A DNA stretch of 64,000 nt from NCBI GenBank assembly GCA_949130495.1, contig OX422211.1:531870017-531934016 (forward strand), written 5' to 3'. A program made the translations under genes and the position numbers. Below the pieces are notes generated by a model. The model was not told the DNA's origin, did no database searches, and worked only from the letters and a program-made list of their open reading frames with translations. The stretch is from Sambucus nigra. Its lineage: Eukaryota; Streptophyta; Magnoliopsida; Dipsacales; Adoxaceae. Shown in pieces: positions 36,925-48,640 of the stretch. Each line of letters starts with the position of its first letter. The stretch's first letter is position 1.

Positions 36925-38044
36925 TCCTATTTTAGTTTATTTTTTAATTAATGAAAATAACTTTTGATGAATATAGTTATTAATTTAAAAATTGTTATTA
37001 TTAATACTAATGAAATAATTGAAAAATAATACTAAAAGGAAACAAAAAGATATAAATGAGGAAAATATAAAGATTAGATGACTAGACTAAGAATTAAAGG
37101 AAGAATACAAATATGATAACTAAAAATACTTTAAAATTTTTTATGGGGGTTTTGTGAAATTTGCTCAAAATTATTCCTAAAAAACAACTTGATGGTATGG
37201 GAGAATGATGGTATGTTTATGATTTTGATGAAAGTGATGTGAATGGAAATTTGAGATAAGAATATAGTGAAAATGATAAGTAATTTTAGGTTTCTAAAAG
37301 AGTAAAGATACTACAGTAGTTTTTAGATCCCGTAAAAATGAAATAATGCTTTCCTTCTATAAGGAAAACCTAAAAAGGTGAAAGAGAAATATTTTCTAGG
37401 TGTGTGTCGATCATTAGGTCTTAAAGGTTATCAATCATTAGTTCACCTATGATAACAACAAATGATTTTTTTGTTGTTGGTTAATAACCCATAAATTGCT
37501 TCGCACATGGGATACACCATTAGATAGATTTAAATTTAGATTTATAAGAGACCTAAAATATTTATTTTGAGCAAAGTTTTGAATTTGGAAACTACCAATG
37601 TCGAAATGAGTTCGAAAGTCGGATGGAGGCCTGAGATTTAGGGTTTTTAGTGTTATAAAGGTCCCGCTGAGGTATATTATCAACTGGAACCTCTATAAAG
37701 TGAAAGGGGTTTGATATTGGGATGTCTATAGAGTTCCTCAATGGTAGAGCATATTTGAAAGATAGTAACATTTAAAAATAGACAAACCCTATGAGAAATG
37801 GTTGGATTTAACCCATCATGTCAAAGGGTATTAGGATAAAATTAAAGTTTTGTTGAATTAAGGGATTTGCAATCGAAACAAAATGTGTTTGTGCTGACCG
37901 GGGATGAAGAAATGCATAGGTATCTCATGAAGGAGATGATAAAAAAGGGGTATGAGTAAAATCTCCCTCACATGATAGGATAATTTTAGCAGAGATGATA
38001 CGATTAAAAGAAGAGTGATAATATTTGTTTTGACCTAGAATAAA
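36925..38044. other. Unassigned region
   Basis: No recognised domain. The minus frame 37447-37683 is open but featureless. The plus strand from about 37560 to 37990 has moderately higher GC and short open stretches, possibly a decayed transposon protein. Confidence 0.35.
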
Positions 38045-38415
38045 TAAGTGGTGTTGCTTTTCTTTTAATTCAAATGGGCGATAATATTCTTTTTTAACCC
38101 AAAAAAATGATAGGAGTATCCTTTCTTTTAGTCCACAAGAGAAAACATCTTCCTTTTGAGCCAGAACAAATGAGAGATTTGACTTCCTTTCAAGATAAAA
38201 GAGCGAGGATCTTGCTTTTGATCCATAAGAAATAAGGGGTTTACCTTCCTTTAAAGCTAGAAGAGTGAGAATACTCCTTTTGAGAGACTAAAAACAATAA
38301 TGTTTTCCTTTCTTTTAATCTCGAAGAGAGCTAATCTTCCTTTTGATTCAGAAAAAAAGAGCGATGTTTGCTTCCTTTTAATCTAGAAGAGCAGTAATCT
38401 TCTTTTTAAGAAAGA
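38045..38415. repeat. Minisatellite, ~65-bp unit, five degenerate copies
   Basis: A unit containing TTCCTTTTAATCTAGAAGAG then CGATAATCTTCCTTTTGATC and AGAAAAAATGAGCG recurs about five times up to the edge of the LTR at 38426. It is strongly strand-asymmetric (pyrimidine-rich TTCCTTTT alternating with GAAGAG). Confidence 0.65.
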
Positions 38416-38425
38416 GGGAATGGGC

Positions 38426-40710
38426 TGTGACACCCCATAAAATCTAAATTAGGTTGATCAATTCTAAAATAAATAAAATAGGAGTCTAAACAATTAGGTA
38501 TCATTCTAAGCATGATTGGAAATAAAACTAAATGCATAAAATAAATAACTCAACATACTACCAACCAACAGTAGTGGAATCATCGTATAGATACAATTGT
38601 CTCATAGTAAAATCCCATATCAAATGTAATAGTAATACCGACTCAATACTACTTAACATAAATCTGACACGATAGAAAAATAGATAGGAATGAAAGAATG
38701 AGGATGCAGGCTCAACACCTACATCCTATCTGAGTAACAACTGAAAGGAGGATACGACTAGATCAGGGGTGAGCTAGCACCGGTAGCTTATATCCTGAAA
38801 AGCTAATTCAACACAATGTTAACAACAAGTTTACGAAAAGTAATATTATAACTGAGTTTGGGCTACAATATAATTATACATCTTCCCGATGTATTTTCGT
38901 TAGTTTTAAGTAATCCTAACCTAAACAACCCTAAATATATCATTTGTCTACTCCCAAATCCAAATGAACCCCATAATTATGTATTATTCATCGCAACTAA
39001 ATAGAGGTAAAGGTTCCATTATTAAGGATTCAATACATGTCAAGTATATGAAAATTTTAAGGAATACAGATAACCTCTAAGTATTCATTAACATAAGTAC
39101 AACCCATACCACATACATCATAAATTGTTTACTCTTAAGCCCTCCCATAACAAAGGTCTATCCCTATTGCCTTCGGGGATCGCCACATACTAGCCATAAT
39201 TATAGGTCATCCCACATCTATATCCATCAAAGAGTCTACTGAGAATAACCACTACGCCTTCAAACTAATAATATGGCCTCATACCCAAAGAGATAGGAAA
39301 GGATGACCCCGTGAACCTCATTTAGATACAATGGGTATTCAACACATGGTGTCTGGGGTAATCATGACCAAGGTAAAACACGTCTCTATCTATTAGGCTA
39401 CCAATGTGGTCTCCATCATGCACTCCCCATAATGATATCCCCTCTAGTACATATCCCACGAGTACTCACACTTGGTATGTTGCACATAATATACAAGGCA
39501 AGTAATCCTAATCACTTAAAGGTTACCAGGCTTAAGTACATATTAAATATATTAATTAGCTTCGTTTTAATTAAGAAAGTATAATTTTTAGAATAAATGT
39601 CTTTCGATCGACTATACATTGCTCATTAGAACAAGATTGCTCTGGTGGTATGAATTACTTCCAAATGTCATTCGAACGAGAAACCCCAACTTATTCAAAT
39701 AAGACTAAATCTCATTCAAAGGAGATTAATCCAAAATCATCATCTTCCCAAAAAAAAAATCCGTCATTTTGACTTCTAAATCCGAAGCTTCTGATAATCC
39801 CCAAACCCTGTCTCTTTTAGGTATAAATGGTCTAACATTAATACTAATCCTAACATAGTTTAAAGGATAAAACCCCAAAGTTATCACAAGAACCCTAGTT
39901 TATCATTATAGATCAATTTGACTCAAATTAGATATCAGTTCATTCCATAATCAAGGGGCTTTCAAATGTTTATCAGTGCCTAACTTTGTTCTAACAATTA
40001 CATATCAATTTTATTTCCAATTCAAAAGAAATTCAATTAAATTCAAATTATGTCAAGAAAATGAATAGTAACCTAGTGAATTAATATCCAAATCATATTT
40101 CAATCAAATTATGTTTTGATTCCAATGAATAATTAATTATTACACAAAAATAATTAAAATCCATCACTTGGTAAATTTGTATTAATTAAAAGGGATGAAA
40201 TCCACGTCCAATCGCCCCAATTCTCTTATTCTCCAAGTTGCATCATCTTTCTAACTTTATGGTTTCTCTTTGATTGTGTTATAATGAGTTAGTTTAAACC
40301 TAAAAGTTTTTTATTAGCTTAATTTTAAAATTGGGTATACGCCCCATATGGGGCTCAACGAAATAAGCCTAAAACTATATCCAAATAGTCCAAAACATAG
40401 CCCAAGCTATATACTAACCCATATGGCTTAAAATCCATTATTTTACATGCCCCAAACATTGTCCCAAAGCACTAAATCCGCATCCTAATATTCCGACTAT
40501 TACGAGCCTAAGATTAATAATAATTAAATTATTTATTTAATAACTATTAATTCTCTATCGTGCCTTAAATCAAAAGTCCGATTTAAATTTTAAATATATA
40601 CACACATATCCCATATAAAATATAAATAGTGATGTGATGAGTCACGGTAGATAATTATAATAATTTCATAATTTATTTTATTTAATGCACGAAAACTATG
40701 GGGTATTACA
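38426..40710 (-). repeat. 3' LTR (2.29 kb) of minus-strand Gypsy element
   Basis: In element orientation it runs from TGTAATACCCCATAGTTTTC at 40710 to TTTTATGGGGTGTCACA at 38426. Its end matches the LTRs of the element at 5502-17376, so it is a member of that family. A palindrome region (TTCGATCGA near 39605, ATTCGAACGAG near 39681) lies about 1.0-1.1 kb from its start, the same place as in the relatives. A polypurine tract and integrase end lie immediately to its right, showing it is the 3' LTR. Confidence 0.85.
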
Positions 40711-40712
40711 AT

Positions 40713-40740
40713 CCCCCCCCCCCCCCCCCCAAAAAAAAAA
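40713..40740 (-). promoter_or_regulatory. Expanded polypurine tract (T10 G18 on element strand)
   Basis: C18 followed by A10 on the plus strand, two bases from the LTR. In element sense it is a T run then a G run then ATTGTAATACC, the position of the polypurine tract. The homopolymer has probably expanded by slippage; it is also prone to sequencing error. Confidence 0.7.
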
Positions 40741-40789
40741 GGAAGGCATTTTGTCTTGGAAATAAGAGTTTTCATACCAAACTAGAATA

Positions 40790-41340
40790 ACTCTATATCT
40801 CTCTCTAATATGGCATCCTCTTTCTCCCATTTAGACTCCGCTTCGTTATGGTGTCCCTATTGGACTCTAACTAATAGTATGACCTCCGATCACAGTGTTT
40901 GCTCTCTACAATCAAGGATGAGATGTGGTCGCTCTTCATAGCTCACATCGGGTTATAGATAAATCCCGTCGAGATGGATATGTTGATAGGTATCCTCATC
41001 CCTCAATAACATTTTTCAATATCAACATGTGGAAAACATCATGTACTCGCTATAAATGGTCAGGTAGTGGCAATCGATACGACATGGGGCCCATCCTATC
41101 CAATATCATGAAATGACCTATATAGCGGGAAGCTAATTTCCCCTTGGATATAAACATGACTACTATCTTCATAGGGGAGACCCTAAAAAACACCTGGTCC
41201 CCCACCTGAAACTCTAGCTTTCGCCTTTTATTGTCATCATAACTCTTCTACCCATCTTGCGTCAGTTTCATTCGTTCTTGAATTATTTTACATTTTTTGA
41301 GGTGTCCCGAATAATGTCCTATCCGAACATCCAGTGTTCC
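40790..41340 (-). pseudogene. Gypsy integrase C-terminus
   Basis: Minus strand, reading from about 41240: RRKLEFQVGDQVFFRVSPMK, GKLASRYIGHFMILDRMG, MSYRLPLPDHL, stop, RVHDVFHV. This is the C-terminal (GPY/F-type) domain of Gypsy integrase; the G-P-F/Y motif reads G-H-F. A chromodomain is not evident afterwards and the frame has several stops. It belongs to the element whose 3' LTR is at 38426-40710. The rest of pol, towards higher coordinates, is replaced at about 41340 by an LTR fragment. Confidence 0.85.
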
Positions 41341-41347
41341 CCTTATT

Positions 41348-41683
41348 TGTGGCACTCCGTATGTTTTATGAATTTGAATTATAAGAGTAATTGAATTTAA
41401 TGTGGGAATATTAATTGTTAATTAATCCGGAATAAAGTAAATATTAACTAGCGAGTTAAGGGTTAGTATTTATTGATGTGCATTATATTAAATATTACTG
41501 AGTGAATAAAGTAATACGTAATTATGAAATTATGAAAATTGTCGCGAGTGAAAAATACGACAGCTTTGGTAATTAAGTCGGGCGCGCGTGTGAGTCGTGT
41601 CATGACTAATTTAAAGTAATTAAAAAGTAAATTAATTATAAGTAATCTGGATAGTCATTTTGAGTGCTCCAACGTGTCCGAAA
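41348..41683 (+). repeat. Truncated Gypsy LTR fragment
   Basis: It starts TGTGGCACTCCGTATGTTTTATG and contains AAGTCGGGCGCGCGTGTGAG, then GTCATTTTGAGTGCTCCAACG, lining up in order with the first ~400 bases of the LTR at 644-3655. It stops abruptly at the left arm of the viral inverted repeat. Confidence 0.7.
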
Positions 41684-41871
41684 GGGAGGAATATGAGTTA
41701 GCCAACTTCATCCTCACAACCAAAGTCCAATTGGATAGCATGCCCTTTGACTCCATCGGTGAAGAAAACATCGTGAATGCCACGAAAGGATTATTACCAC
41801 ATGAAACGACTGCACCAACAATTCAGCACACGATATGTGGTCCCCAGAAGAAAAACAAAAGAAATAATGCA

Positions 41872-41961
41872 AATAGTGTTTACTATTTGAAAAGGCAAAT
41901 AGTGTTTACTATTTAAGCAAATAGTAATTACTATTCACCAAATAGTATTTACTATTCACTT
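41872..41961 (+). repeat. Quasi-palindromic AATAGTNTTTACTATT repeats
   Basis: Units such as AAATAGTGTTTACTATTT recur about four times at 17-25 base spacing, about 110-200 bases upstream of the left-arm TATA box. Each unit is nearly its own inverse complement. The right arm has about three units (42466-42525). The position suggests an enhancer-like array. Confidence 0.75.
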
Positions 41962-42067
41962 TATACTATTCAACTTTTGTAAATCAGCCGTCCACATTTT
42001 TCTTCTTCTTGTCTTTTCTTCTTATCTATTAGTCAACATAATTGTAGGAATGCTTGGCGTTCGGGCC

Positions 42068-42076
42068 TATAAAAGG
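42068..42076 (+). promoter_or_regulatory. TATA box of left-arm viral promoter
   Basis: TATAAAAGG, followed by AGCTCTCTCCTTCAGTTG, the layout of a caulimovirid pregenomic-RNA promoter. It points right, toward the inverted-repeat centre. Confidence 0.7.
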
Positions 42077-42349
42077 AGCTCTCTCCTTCAGTTGTAAATC
42101 ATTTGTAAAAAAATCAATCTTGTCTCTCATTTCCTAAAAAGTTCAGTAAAATACACTCTCTTTGTAATATTAAGTCTTTCCTTTCTGCACTTTTGTAATT
42201 GGTAATAATGTCCTGAAGTGATACCAATTACAAAAGTGCGAAAAGGAAAGACTTAATATTAGAAAAAGAGTGTATTTTACAGAACTGGTTAGGAAAGGAG
42301 AGAGAAGATTGGGTTTTTTACAAGTGATTTACAACTGAAGGAGAGAGAT

Positions 42350-42358
42350 CCTTTTATA
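42350..42358 (-). promoter_or_regulatory. TATA box of right-arm viral promoter
   Basis: On the minus strand TATAAAAGG is followed by ATCTCTCTCCTTCAGTTG. It lies downstream of the viral coding block, where the pregenomic promoter sits in a circular caulimovirid genome, and points left toward the centre. Confidence 0.75.
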
Positions 42359-42719
42359 GGCCCGAACGTCAAGCATTCCTACAATTATGTTGACTAATAG
42401 ATAAGAAGAAAATAGAAAGAAAAAAAAAATGTGGGTGGATGATTTACAAAAGATGAATAGTACAAAGTGAATAGTAAATACTATTTTAGTAAACATTATT
42501 TGCCTTTTCAAATAGTAAACACTATTGGTATTTATTTCTTTTATTTTTCTTCTGAGGACCACATATTTTGTGCTGAATTTTTGGTGCAGTCGTTCCATGT
42601 AGTAATCATCCTTCCATGGCATTAGTGATGTTGGCTTCACCGATGGAGTTAAGGGACATGCTATCCATTGGACTTTGGCTGTGATGATAAAGTTGGGCTA
42701 ACTCACATTCCTCCGCATT

Positions 42720-44043
42720 TCTTAATAATTCATAAGGAACATCTAAATTATTTTTTGTTTCTCAAGTTATCTAGAAATTCCTTAACAGTTGCTCGTTGTT
42801 CAAGCGATGTGGCATAATTAATGGGAAGGTCTGTAACAAATAGTCGTCTACCATTGGTCACCATAAATTTTATTTCATTTTCTCAATAAAAATATGATGC
42901 CATATTAGAAATATTGATCAGGTTTTTTGACCAATATAATTCTGTACACACATGTTCTAGGGGTTGATCGTTATAATTGTTGTGGTCGATCTTATCCCAT
43001 TCATAATTCTCAGTTTTTTCGAGGTGCCAAATATGTTATGGTTGGTAAAATCTTTCTCTAACCCTCCATCCAATAGAACTGGTGATATAAAAAGACAAAT
43101 ATTGGGTATATTTATAATTTTCTCTGGATAATATATGATTAATCATGGTTTTGATCATCATTGGTAAATTTCCAAAATTTTGTGGTAAAATGGTTAGAAA
43201 GATTAGTTTGTTTACTAATCCTTATTCAATTGGTTCAATATACCAATTGTCTTTTGTGAAGAAGTGAAGTTTTGGCACATCATCGTATATATTGAGATAA
43301 TCAGCAAAATGGATAAAAAGACTTTTTATCTTTTGATCATGGTCTTCTATTTTTGAAAACATTTCTAATTGGAATAATGGTCTTGGAAGAAGTTGTTTTG
43401 ATTTTTCAAATAAACAAATTCTTTGAATTGTATTGAAAATTTTATCAGAAAAGTCATTTTCCAACAGTTCTGCTACTGCTAGAAAATATTGATTCTTTCA
43501 AGAGAAAAATCCTCATTTTCATCGTTTAATTGTTTTAAAACTCGAAGACTGAGGGATTTTAGTTGATCTAGAACTACTGTTTGTTCTGTAATTTTTTCAG
43601 CGAGGGTGCTTAGGTTTTTTCTGAATTCTTTTCTTTTTTCTGTAAGATGAGATTTTCAAGCTTCATTCAAGGGTTCATACAACTCATAGGGGATTCCTGG
43701 GTTTTAGAAGTCAGATACTTCAGTGTTAAGCTTTCTTTTATATGAAGTCTTGAAAATTGGTAGACTAAATTAGGGGGCACCAACTATTTCATCCAATTCC
43801 CCCATGCTGTTATAGCTTCTTGGATATTGTTATATTTTTGGTGACATGCACCTGGATAACCATTTATTTGGTTATGACATTGTTACCAATTATGGAAAAT
43901 GCCTGGTTGGCGTCCACTAAATACAACGTACACAAATCTTAGTTTAAATTGTGCATTTGAGGATGATGCTCTTGGGTGGTCTTTGCCTTTTTAGCAATAG
44001 TTACCCATTCACCTTGTACTTCTTGAGGTTCTTTATCTCCCAT
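42720..44043 (-). pseudogene. Viral ORF downstream of RT/RNase H (possible transactivator)
   Basis: An ATG at 44043 opens MGDKEPQEVQGEWVTIAKKA, followed by a broken frame with a Lys/Glu/Leu-rich coiled-coil-like stretch around 43500-43640 and an open piece at 43464-43222. The position, after RNase H and before the promoter, is that of the translational transactivator/inclusion-body ORF in caulimovirids, but I see no motif that proves it. Several stops interrupt it, and the last part toward the promoter is not readable as coding. Confidence 0.45.
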
Positions 44044-44139
44044 CCTGAAAGAAAAAACTTTCCACTTGTTTAGTGGGTTTTCGCAAATATTCCACTTGTT
44101 TAGTGATTTTTCTCACAATTTATTCTAAGGTAATCTGCA

Positions 44140-45300
44140 AGAAAATTGTTAATACCTTTTAAGGGTTCAACTTCAAAGGTATAAATAGCAATTTGATTAT
44201 ACCATTTCAATCTTCTTCCTTTTAAAATAATTCTTTTTTTATTAAGAAGTCCCTAGCAGCTTTATTGTCTGTTCTGACAATCAAATCTTCGGGTGCTAGA
44301 AAAATATGGAATTTTTTAATAGCAAGTTTTATTGATAATAATTGCTTTTCAAAAATTATGTAATTAAGTTCATTAGGCTTAAATTTACCTGATTTATAAC
44401 CGCATATTAATTCATGTTTTTGAATATTTTTTGGTGTAGGTTTTTTCTTACCACGGATACCAAATATATTGGAAGTGGTTTCTTCCCAATATTGTGCTGC
44501 AATTGCTTTGAGGACATATCACCAACAATTATCTGAAGAATCTGTTTCAAGAATTAGTTTCTCTCATGATTTAGGAAAATAAACTTTCGGGCAATGATTA
44601 AGTATATCTTGTTTTATTGTTTTTACTATAAGGGTATCATTTTTATTCCATGTAAAAATATCAATCTTCTTGAGTTTTTCAAGAAGTGGTAATTCCTTTT
44701 GTGATAATCCTTGAATGAAATTTCTTCCATAATTTAGGATTCCCAAGAAAATTTGTAATTATTTTTTATCCAAAATTTCTTCATTAAAATCTTGTAATTT
44801 TGAGATTATGCGGTCTTGTAATTTTAATCCATCTTGGTTTAAGATTATTCCGAGAAAATTGATTTTTATTTTTTCGATTTCAATTTTCCTTGGAGATAAA
44901 ATAATTCCATGTATTTGGAATTTTTCACATAGAATTTTTAGATAATGTCGATGTTCTTCTATTGTATTTGAAAGGACAATATTATCATCTATCTAAACAA
45001 CACATAAATCTTTAAAATCTTTAAAGATACTATCCATCCATATCTGGAATACCTGTGGAGTTTTGTTTAGCCGAAAAGGCATAATATTCCATTGATAATG
45101 TCCTCTAAGGGTACTAAAGGCTGTCAATGGTTTTGATTCTTCAGTTCATTTTAACTACCAAAATCCAAATTTATAATCAAATTTACTAAAGATCTTTTTA
45201 CCTTTAGTTTGGTTGATTAATACATCCTTTCGTGGGATTAAGTAACCATTAAATTCTAATTGTTCATTTAAACTTTTATAATTTATTACCATCCTAGCTT
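44140..45300 (-). pseudogene. Viral reverse transcriptase and RNase H
   Basis: Minus strand. From about 45290: MVINYKSLNEQLEFNGY, KKIFSKFDYKFGFW (the caulimovirid FSKFDxxxGFW box), MPFRLNKTPQVFQ, then the active-site box where the Tyr codon is a stop followed by IDD (about 44990). An open piece at 44746-44564 holds the connection region. RNase H follows to about 44150 (LETDSSDNCW, EKQLLSIKLAIKKF, RTDNKAARDF, NFLADY). The stop in the active-site box and several others make it inactive. The absence of an integrase after RNase H supports a pararetrovirus. Confidence 0.88.
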
Positions 45301-45499
45301 TTCATCTTGTGACCTCACTATGTTTTCTTACCATGAAGGTAGGGCTAGAATGCGGACATATTGTTTTTCAATAAGATTAGTTTCCAATAATTCTTTGATT
45401 TGATTATCAAATTCTTCCATGTCTTGTCTAGTATAGATTATGGGTTTGACTCTTATAATGATATTGAGGTCTCTTAATGTGAGATTACGATACCTTGGA

Positions 45500-46010
45500 C
45501 TTTTATCCCATAATTTTAGTGGATTTTCACTGAATTTTTTTTAGAATAATATAAAGCCAGTGTGTTTCTTCAAGGGCTTTAATTATTGGAGTCATATCTC
45601 CTTCCTTAGTAGGAGAAAAGTTTTTCTCACATTTATATTTATGTTGTTGAAGTAGAGTTATTTCTACTGGTTCTTTATTGAGAGTTAAACTGATTGTTCC
45701 CTCATCAATATTCATAGGTAAATATTCTGAAATAAAATTATTACCTAAAATAAAATCTACATGCATTTCAGGAAAGCATAGGATTTTTGGAATAATGATT
45801 TTCTTTTCATTAAACCAGATAACTACTTATTTAGTTTTTAAATCAATGAAATTTTGCGTTCCATTGATGCCAGTTACCGCAATAGGATGTTTCATCTTTA
45901 TCCACTTTTCTGGTGGTAGAGCATTAGGTCAAGAAATAATTATTGCTCCTATATCAATTAACGTGAAAATACTATATGGTTTGTAGCGTGCAAAATTAAA
46001 ATATCCTAAT
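45500..46010 (-). pseudogene. Viral aspartic protease region
   Basis: Minus strand, upstream of RT. An open frame 46156-45929 ends in the segment IDIGAIIIS, where the aspartic protease D-T/S-G-A signature reads D-I-G-A. A stop follows, then the frame 45766-45527 with DFILGNNFISEY, the hydrophobic I-L-G-x-x-F motif at the protease C-terminal side. The replacement of the Thr/Ser after the catalytic Asp would damage activity. In caulimovirids this domain processes the capsid and polymerase polyproteins. Confidence 0.75.
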
Positions 46011-46429
46011 ACATAAGTGTATGTTTTCTTTCCATGGCTTGGAGAAAAGATAATTTCTTCTTTGCCTAGTTGGAAATGATAAATTTGAGAAGATTTTATA
46101 TTATCTTCTTTTAGATAATTTGTTCCAGGTAATATTGGTACGTGTATGTTTTTCATACCAATAGATTGTTTACTATTACTAGATTCTCCTTTTAAAAGGT
46201 TTTTTCCTTTTAATTTTTCCTAATAATTATCAGAAAAATTCTTTTGCCAATCTGAATGTTTATTTTTAAAATAAACATTATTTCTTGATACTTGTAGTTC
46301 AACACTATTTCGTTGTTTTCCATGTGGTGGTTCCGTTATTTGTGGTAGTATCCATTATTTTGGTATTTCTAAATCTCTCCAATCTATTAATCTTGTTTGT
46401 ATTGCCGAATCAAATGGCATAGGTTCAAA

Positions 46430-46850
46430 TATTTGTATCCACATTGTGTATTAGTTTGTGGTAGAGTTGTCAATTCATAAATTATTTTCCAATGTATTAA
46501 CATATTCCTCGAGGTATCCTTCATATATATTCCTTTGGTTTGGATTTTTATAATAATAGAATCTTCAATATTTGGATCATCAATAGATATAAAGAAATTT
46601 GGTTTTATGTTAAACCAAATAACTCCATTTACTAAATTGGATTAGACTCTTCCAATTATAACATTCATAGGATTATTGAATCTTTTGTCTAAGACCAGTA
46701 TCACTACAGGTGTATCCATACCTTGTCTAAATAATGTAATGATGCATATTTGAATAAATACAATATGAATATATTTTATATTCGGATGTTTTTTCTTCTA
46801 TCTTTTGATTTTATTTAAATCAAAGATTTTTATATCTGTTGTTTCATCAT
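46430..46850 (-). pseudogene. Viral movement protein-like domain
   Basis: Minus strand between the zinc knuckle and the protease. Readable pieces include KIFDLNKI (about 46830), LFRQGMDTPVV, NNPMNVIIGRV followed by a stop, VIWFNIKPNFFISIDDPN and IIIKIQTKGIYMKD. This pattern fits the caulimovirid/30K-type movement protein that opens plasmodesmata. Its place after the capsid rather than before it is the reason for suggesting a cavemovirus/solendovirus-like genome. The frame is broken by stops and shifts. Confidence 0.65.
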
Positions 46851-47189
46851 CGGTTGACCCAACAGTGGTATTGTCGTTAAATTGTTCAAATATTCTTGTT
46901 GAGAATAATTTGAATTTAGATAATTTATAGACATCTTCGTTTTTATGAGTTGTCTTTCGTTATCAATTTATTGTAATTGTTCGTTGGTAAACGTTATTTC
47001 TTCACCAACAATTTCACAAAGAGTTATTGTTTGTAACTCATTTTCGTTACTTTCTCATCTTTCTGCAGTATTATACATAAATACAAATTCTTCATCAGAT
47101 GATTCCGAATCAGATTCTAATTCATATAATATTTCTTCGTTATCAGAAATATCGGTAAAATCATCACCAAAGCAAACTTAAAATTCTTG

Positions 47190-48640
47190 TTCTTCAAGAA
47201 ATTTTATCATTCTTTTTGCACTTTACCCTTTTTTTAGGCATTCGGGTTCATAATGACCTTCTTCATTACATATATAACATTTACACTTCTTTTTTGGAAG
47301 TTGTTTTTTAGAAAATTTCTTTTGTCTAATATATTTTTTATTTTTTGAAAAAGTTGATTTCTTTTTCCAAGGTTTCCATTTAAATTTCCATTTTCGAGAA
47401 TTTTTGAAACATCTAGGAGGTGGGTTACATTCTATCTTCCAATTTTCTTTTAAAATTTTATCCCAGCATTTCTACCCGGCTTATATCCTGGTGATTTGAT
47501 TTTTGACTTGCTTTTTTGCTTTTATTTTAATACACTAATCGGATAATTGTTTTAATACTCAATTAATACGAAATTCAAGATTATCTTCCTTATTGATTTG
47601 TTTTAACCAATCAGGATAAGTTTTTAAAGACATTTCATCCCACAGATTTGGGAGTTTGCGAAAAAATTGATCCAACCAGCAAAGTTTTTCTGGAGGATTA
47701 AGTTTGAAATAATATTTTTTTTTTATATTTCAACAAATTCTTCAAATTGACAAATATTACATAGTTCTAGTTTAGATAATATGTAGCATGCATCTTCTTG
47801 GATTCTGGGTTTTCTAGTATATTCAATCATATTTTCTTTAATGAAATCAAGAAAACCTTTTTGTATTTCATCAAAAGTTTTGAATTTTTGTAGGAGTTTA
47901 GATTTTCGTTGAGTTCCTTTTTCTGATTTTCCCATTGTTGTAGCCATTGTAGTACATCACCTTGGAGTGTTGTTGTAAGGTAGTCTAAAACAATTTCTTT
48001 AGACCATATACTTTTATAATTAGTAATTAATATAGACATGGATTGTGCCCATCCATTTATAGTTTGTTCTTGGTCTTTAAAGGGTACATGCCTTAAACCA
48101 AGATAAATACCATGTTGAGATATATTATGTTTATTCAAATTATCTCTTCTTAAGAAAAAAGGATTTGGTTCTTCTTCCTTAATTCCACTAGTAGATGTTG
48201 TAAAGTATTGCCAGTTTTAACAAAGTCTTTTTTTTTTTTTTTTTGTGCAGGATTTTGCATAAATTGTTCAAAAGCTTCCTAGTTTTGAAATTCCTGAAGT
48301 GGTTCTTTAGCTTTTCTTTTTCCATCATTAGTGTTTACTATATGAGGAGTATTTTCTTCTTCATTATATGAATATTGATTTAATTCATATTGATAGTGTT
48401 GTAACAATTTTTCATGTTCCAAATACGTGTATTGTATTTGTTCAATAATTTTATTACGTTCTGAAATATTTAACATTGGATCTTTATAAAGATGTCTCCA
48501 ATAGTTTAATATTTCACGAATATTTATTTATTCAGTATAGTTAAATTCTTCTATTTGAAGGACTTTAATTTTTGCTCTGCCATTGTACAATCTAGGGATT
48601 TTGTTATCTCCTGAATAATTCATTCTAGTTTGTTCTGGAT
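47190..48640 (-). pseudogene. Viral capsid (gag-like) region with CCHC zinc knuckle
   Basis: Minus strand. The frame from about 48620 (MNYSGDNKIPRLYNG) passes an open part 48476-48279 (Glu/Tyr-rich, ISERNKIIEQIQYTYLEHEK), a poly-A slip site (48230-48243), an open part 48138-47827 (LRHVPFKDQEQTINGWAQ, LQGDVLQWLQQWE) and 47947-47723. A Lys-rich segment and a complete CX2CX4HX4C zinc knuckle (CYICNEEGHYEPEC, about 47232-47280) follow. Acidic Asp/Glu/Ser-rich residues lie after it (about 47080-47160). Capsid followed by basic and zinc-knuckle parts is standard for caulimovirids. Several frameshifts and stops are present. Confidence 0.75.

Larger units (their letters stand above)
41684..42714. repeat. 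Large inverted repeat (palindrome) of the viral promoter
   Basis: Left arm 41684-42204 and right arm 42222-42714 are inverse copies at roughly 87% identity, with a 17-base spacer. The inner 18 bases (GCACTTTTGTAATTGGTA and its complement) are perfect. Each arm carries a TATA box pointing at the centre. The left arm has extra copies of the AATAGT repeat. The right arm is continuous with the viral coding block; the left arm ends at GGAGGAATATGAGTTAGCC next to Gypsy LTR sequence. Confidence 0.9.

Noticed and set aside
37447..37683. 78-codon minus-strand ORF as a possible gene
   Set aside because: No domain, no neighbouring exons or element ends that support it; left as unassigned.
45678..45986. 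102-codon plus-strand ORF in the viral block
   Set aside because: Complementary strand of the protease region; no independent motif.
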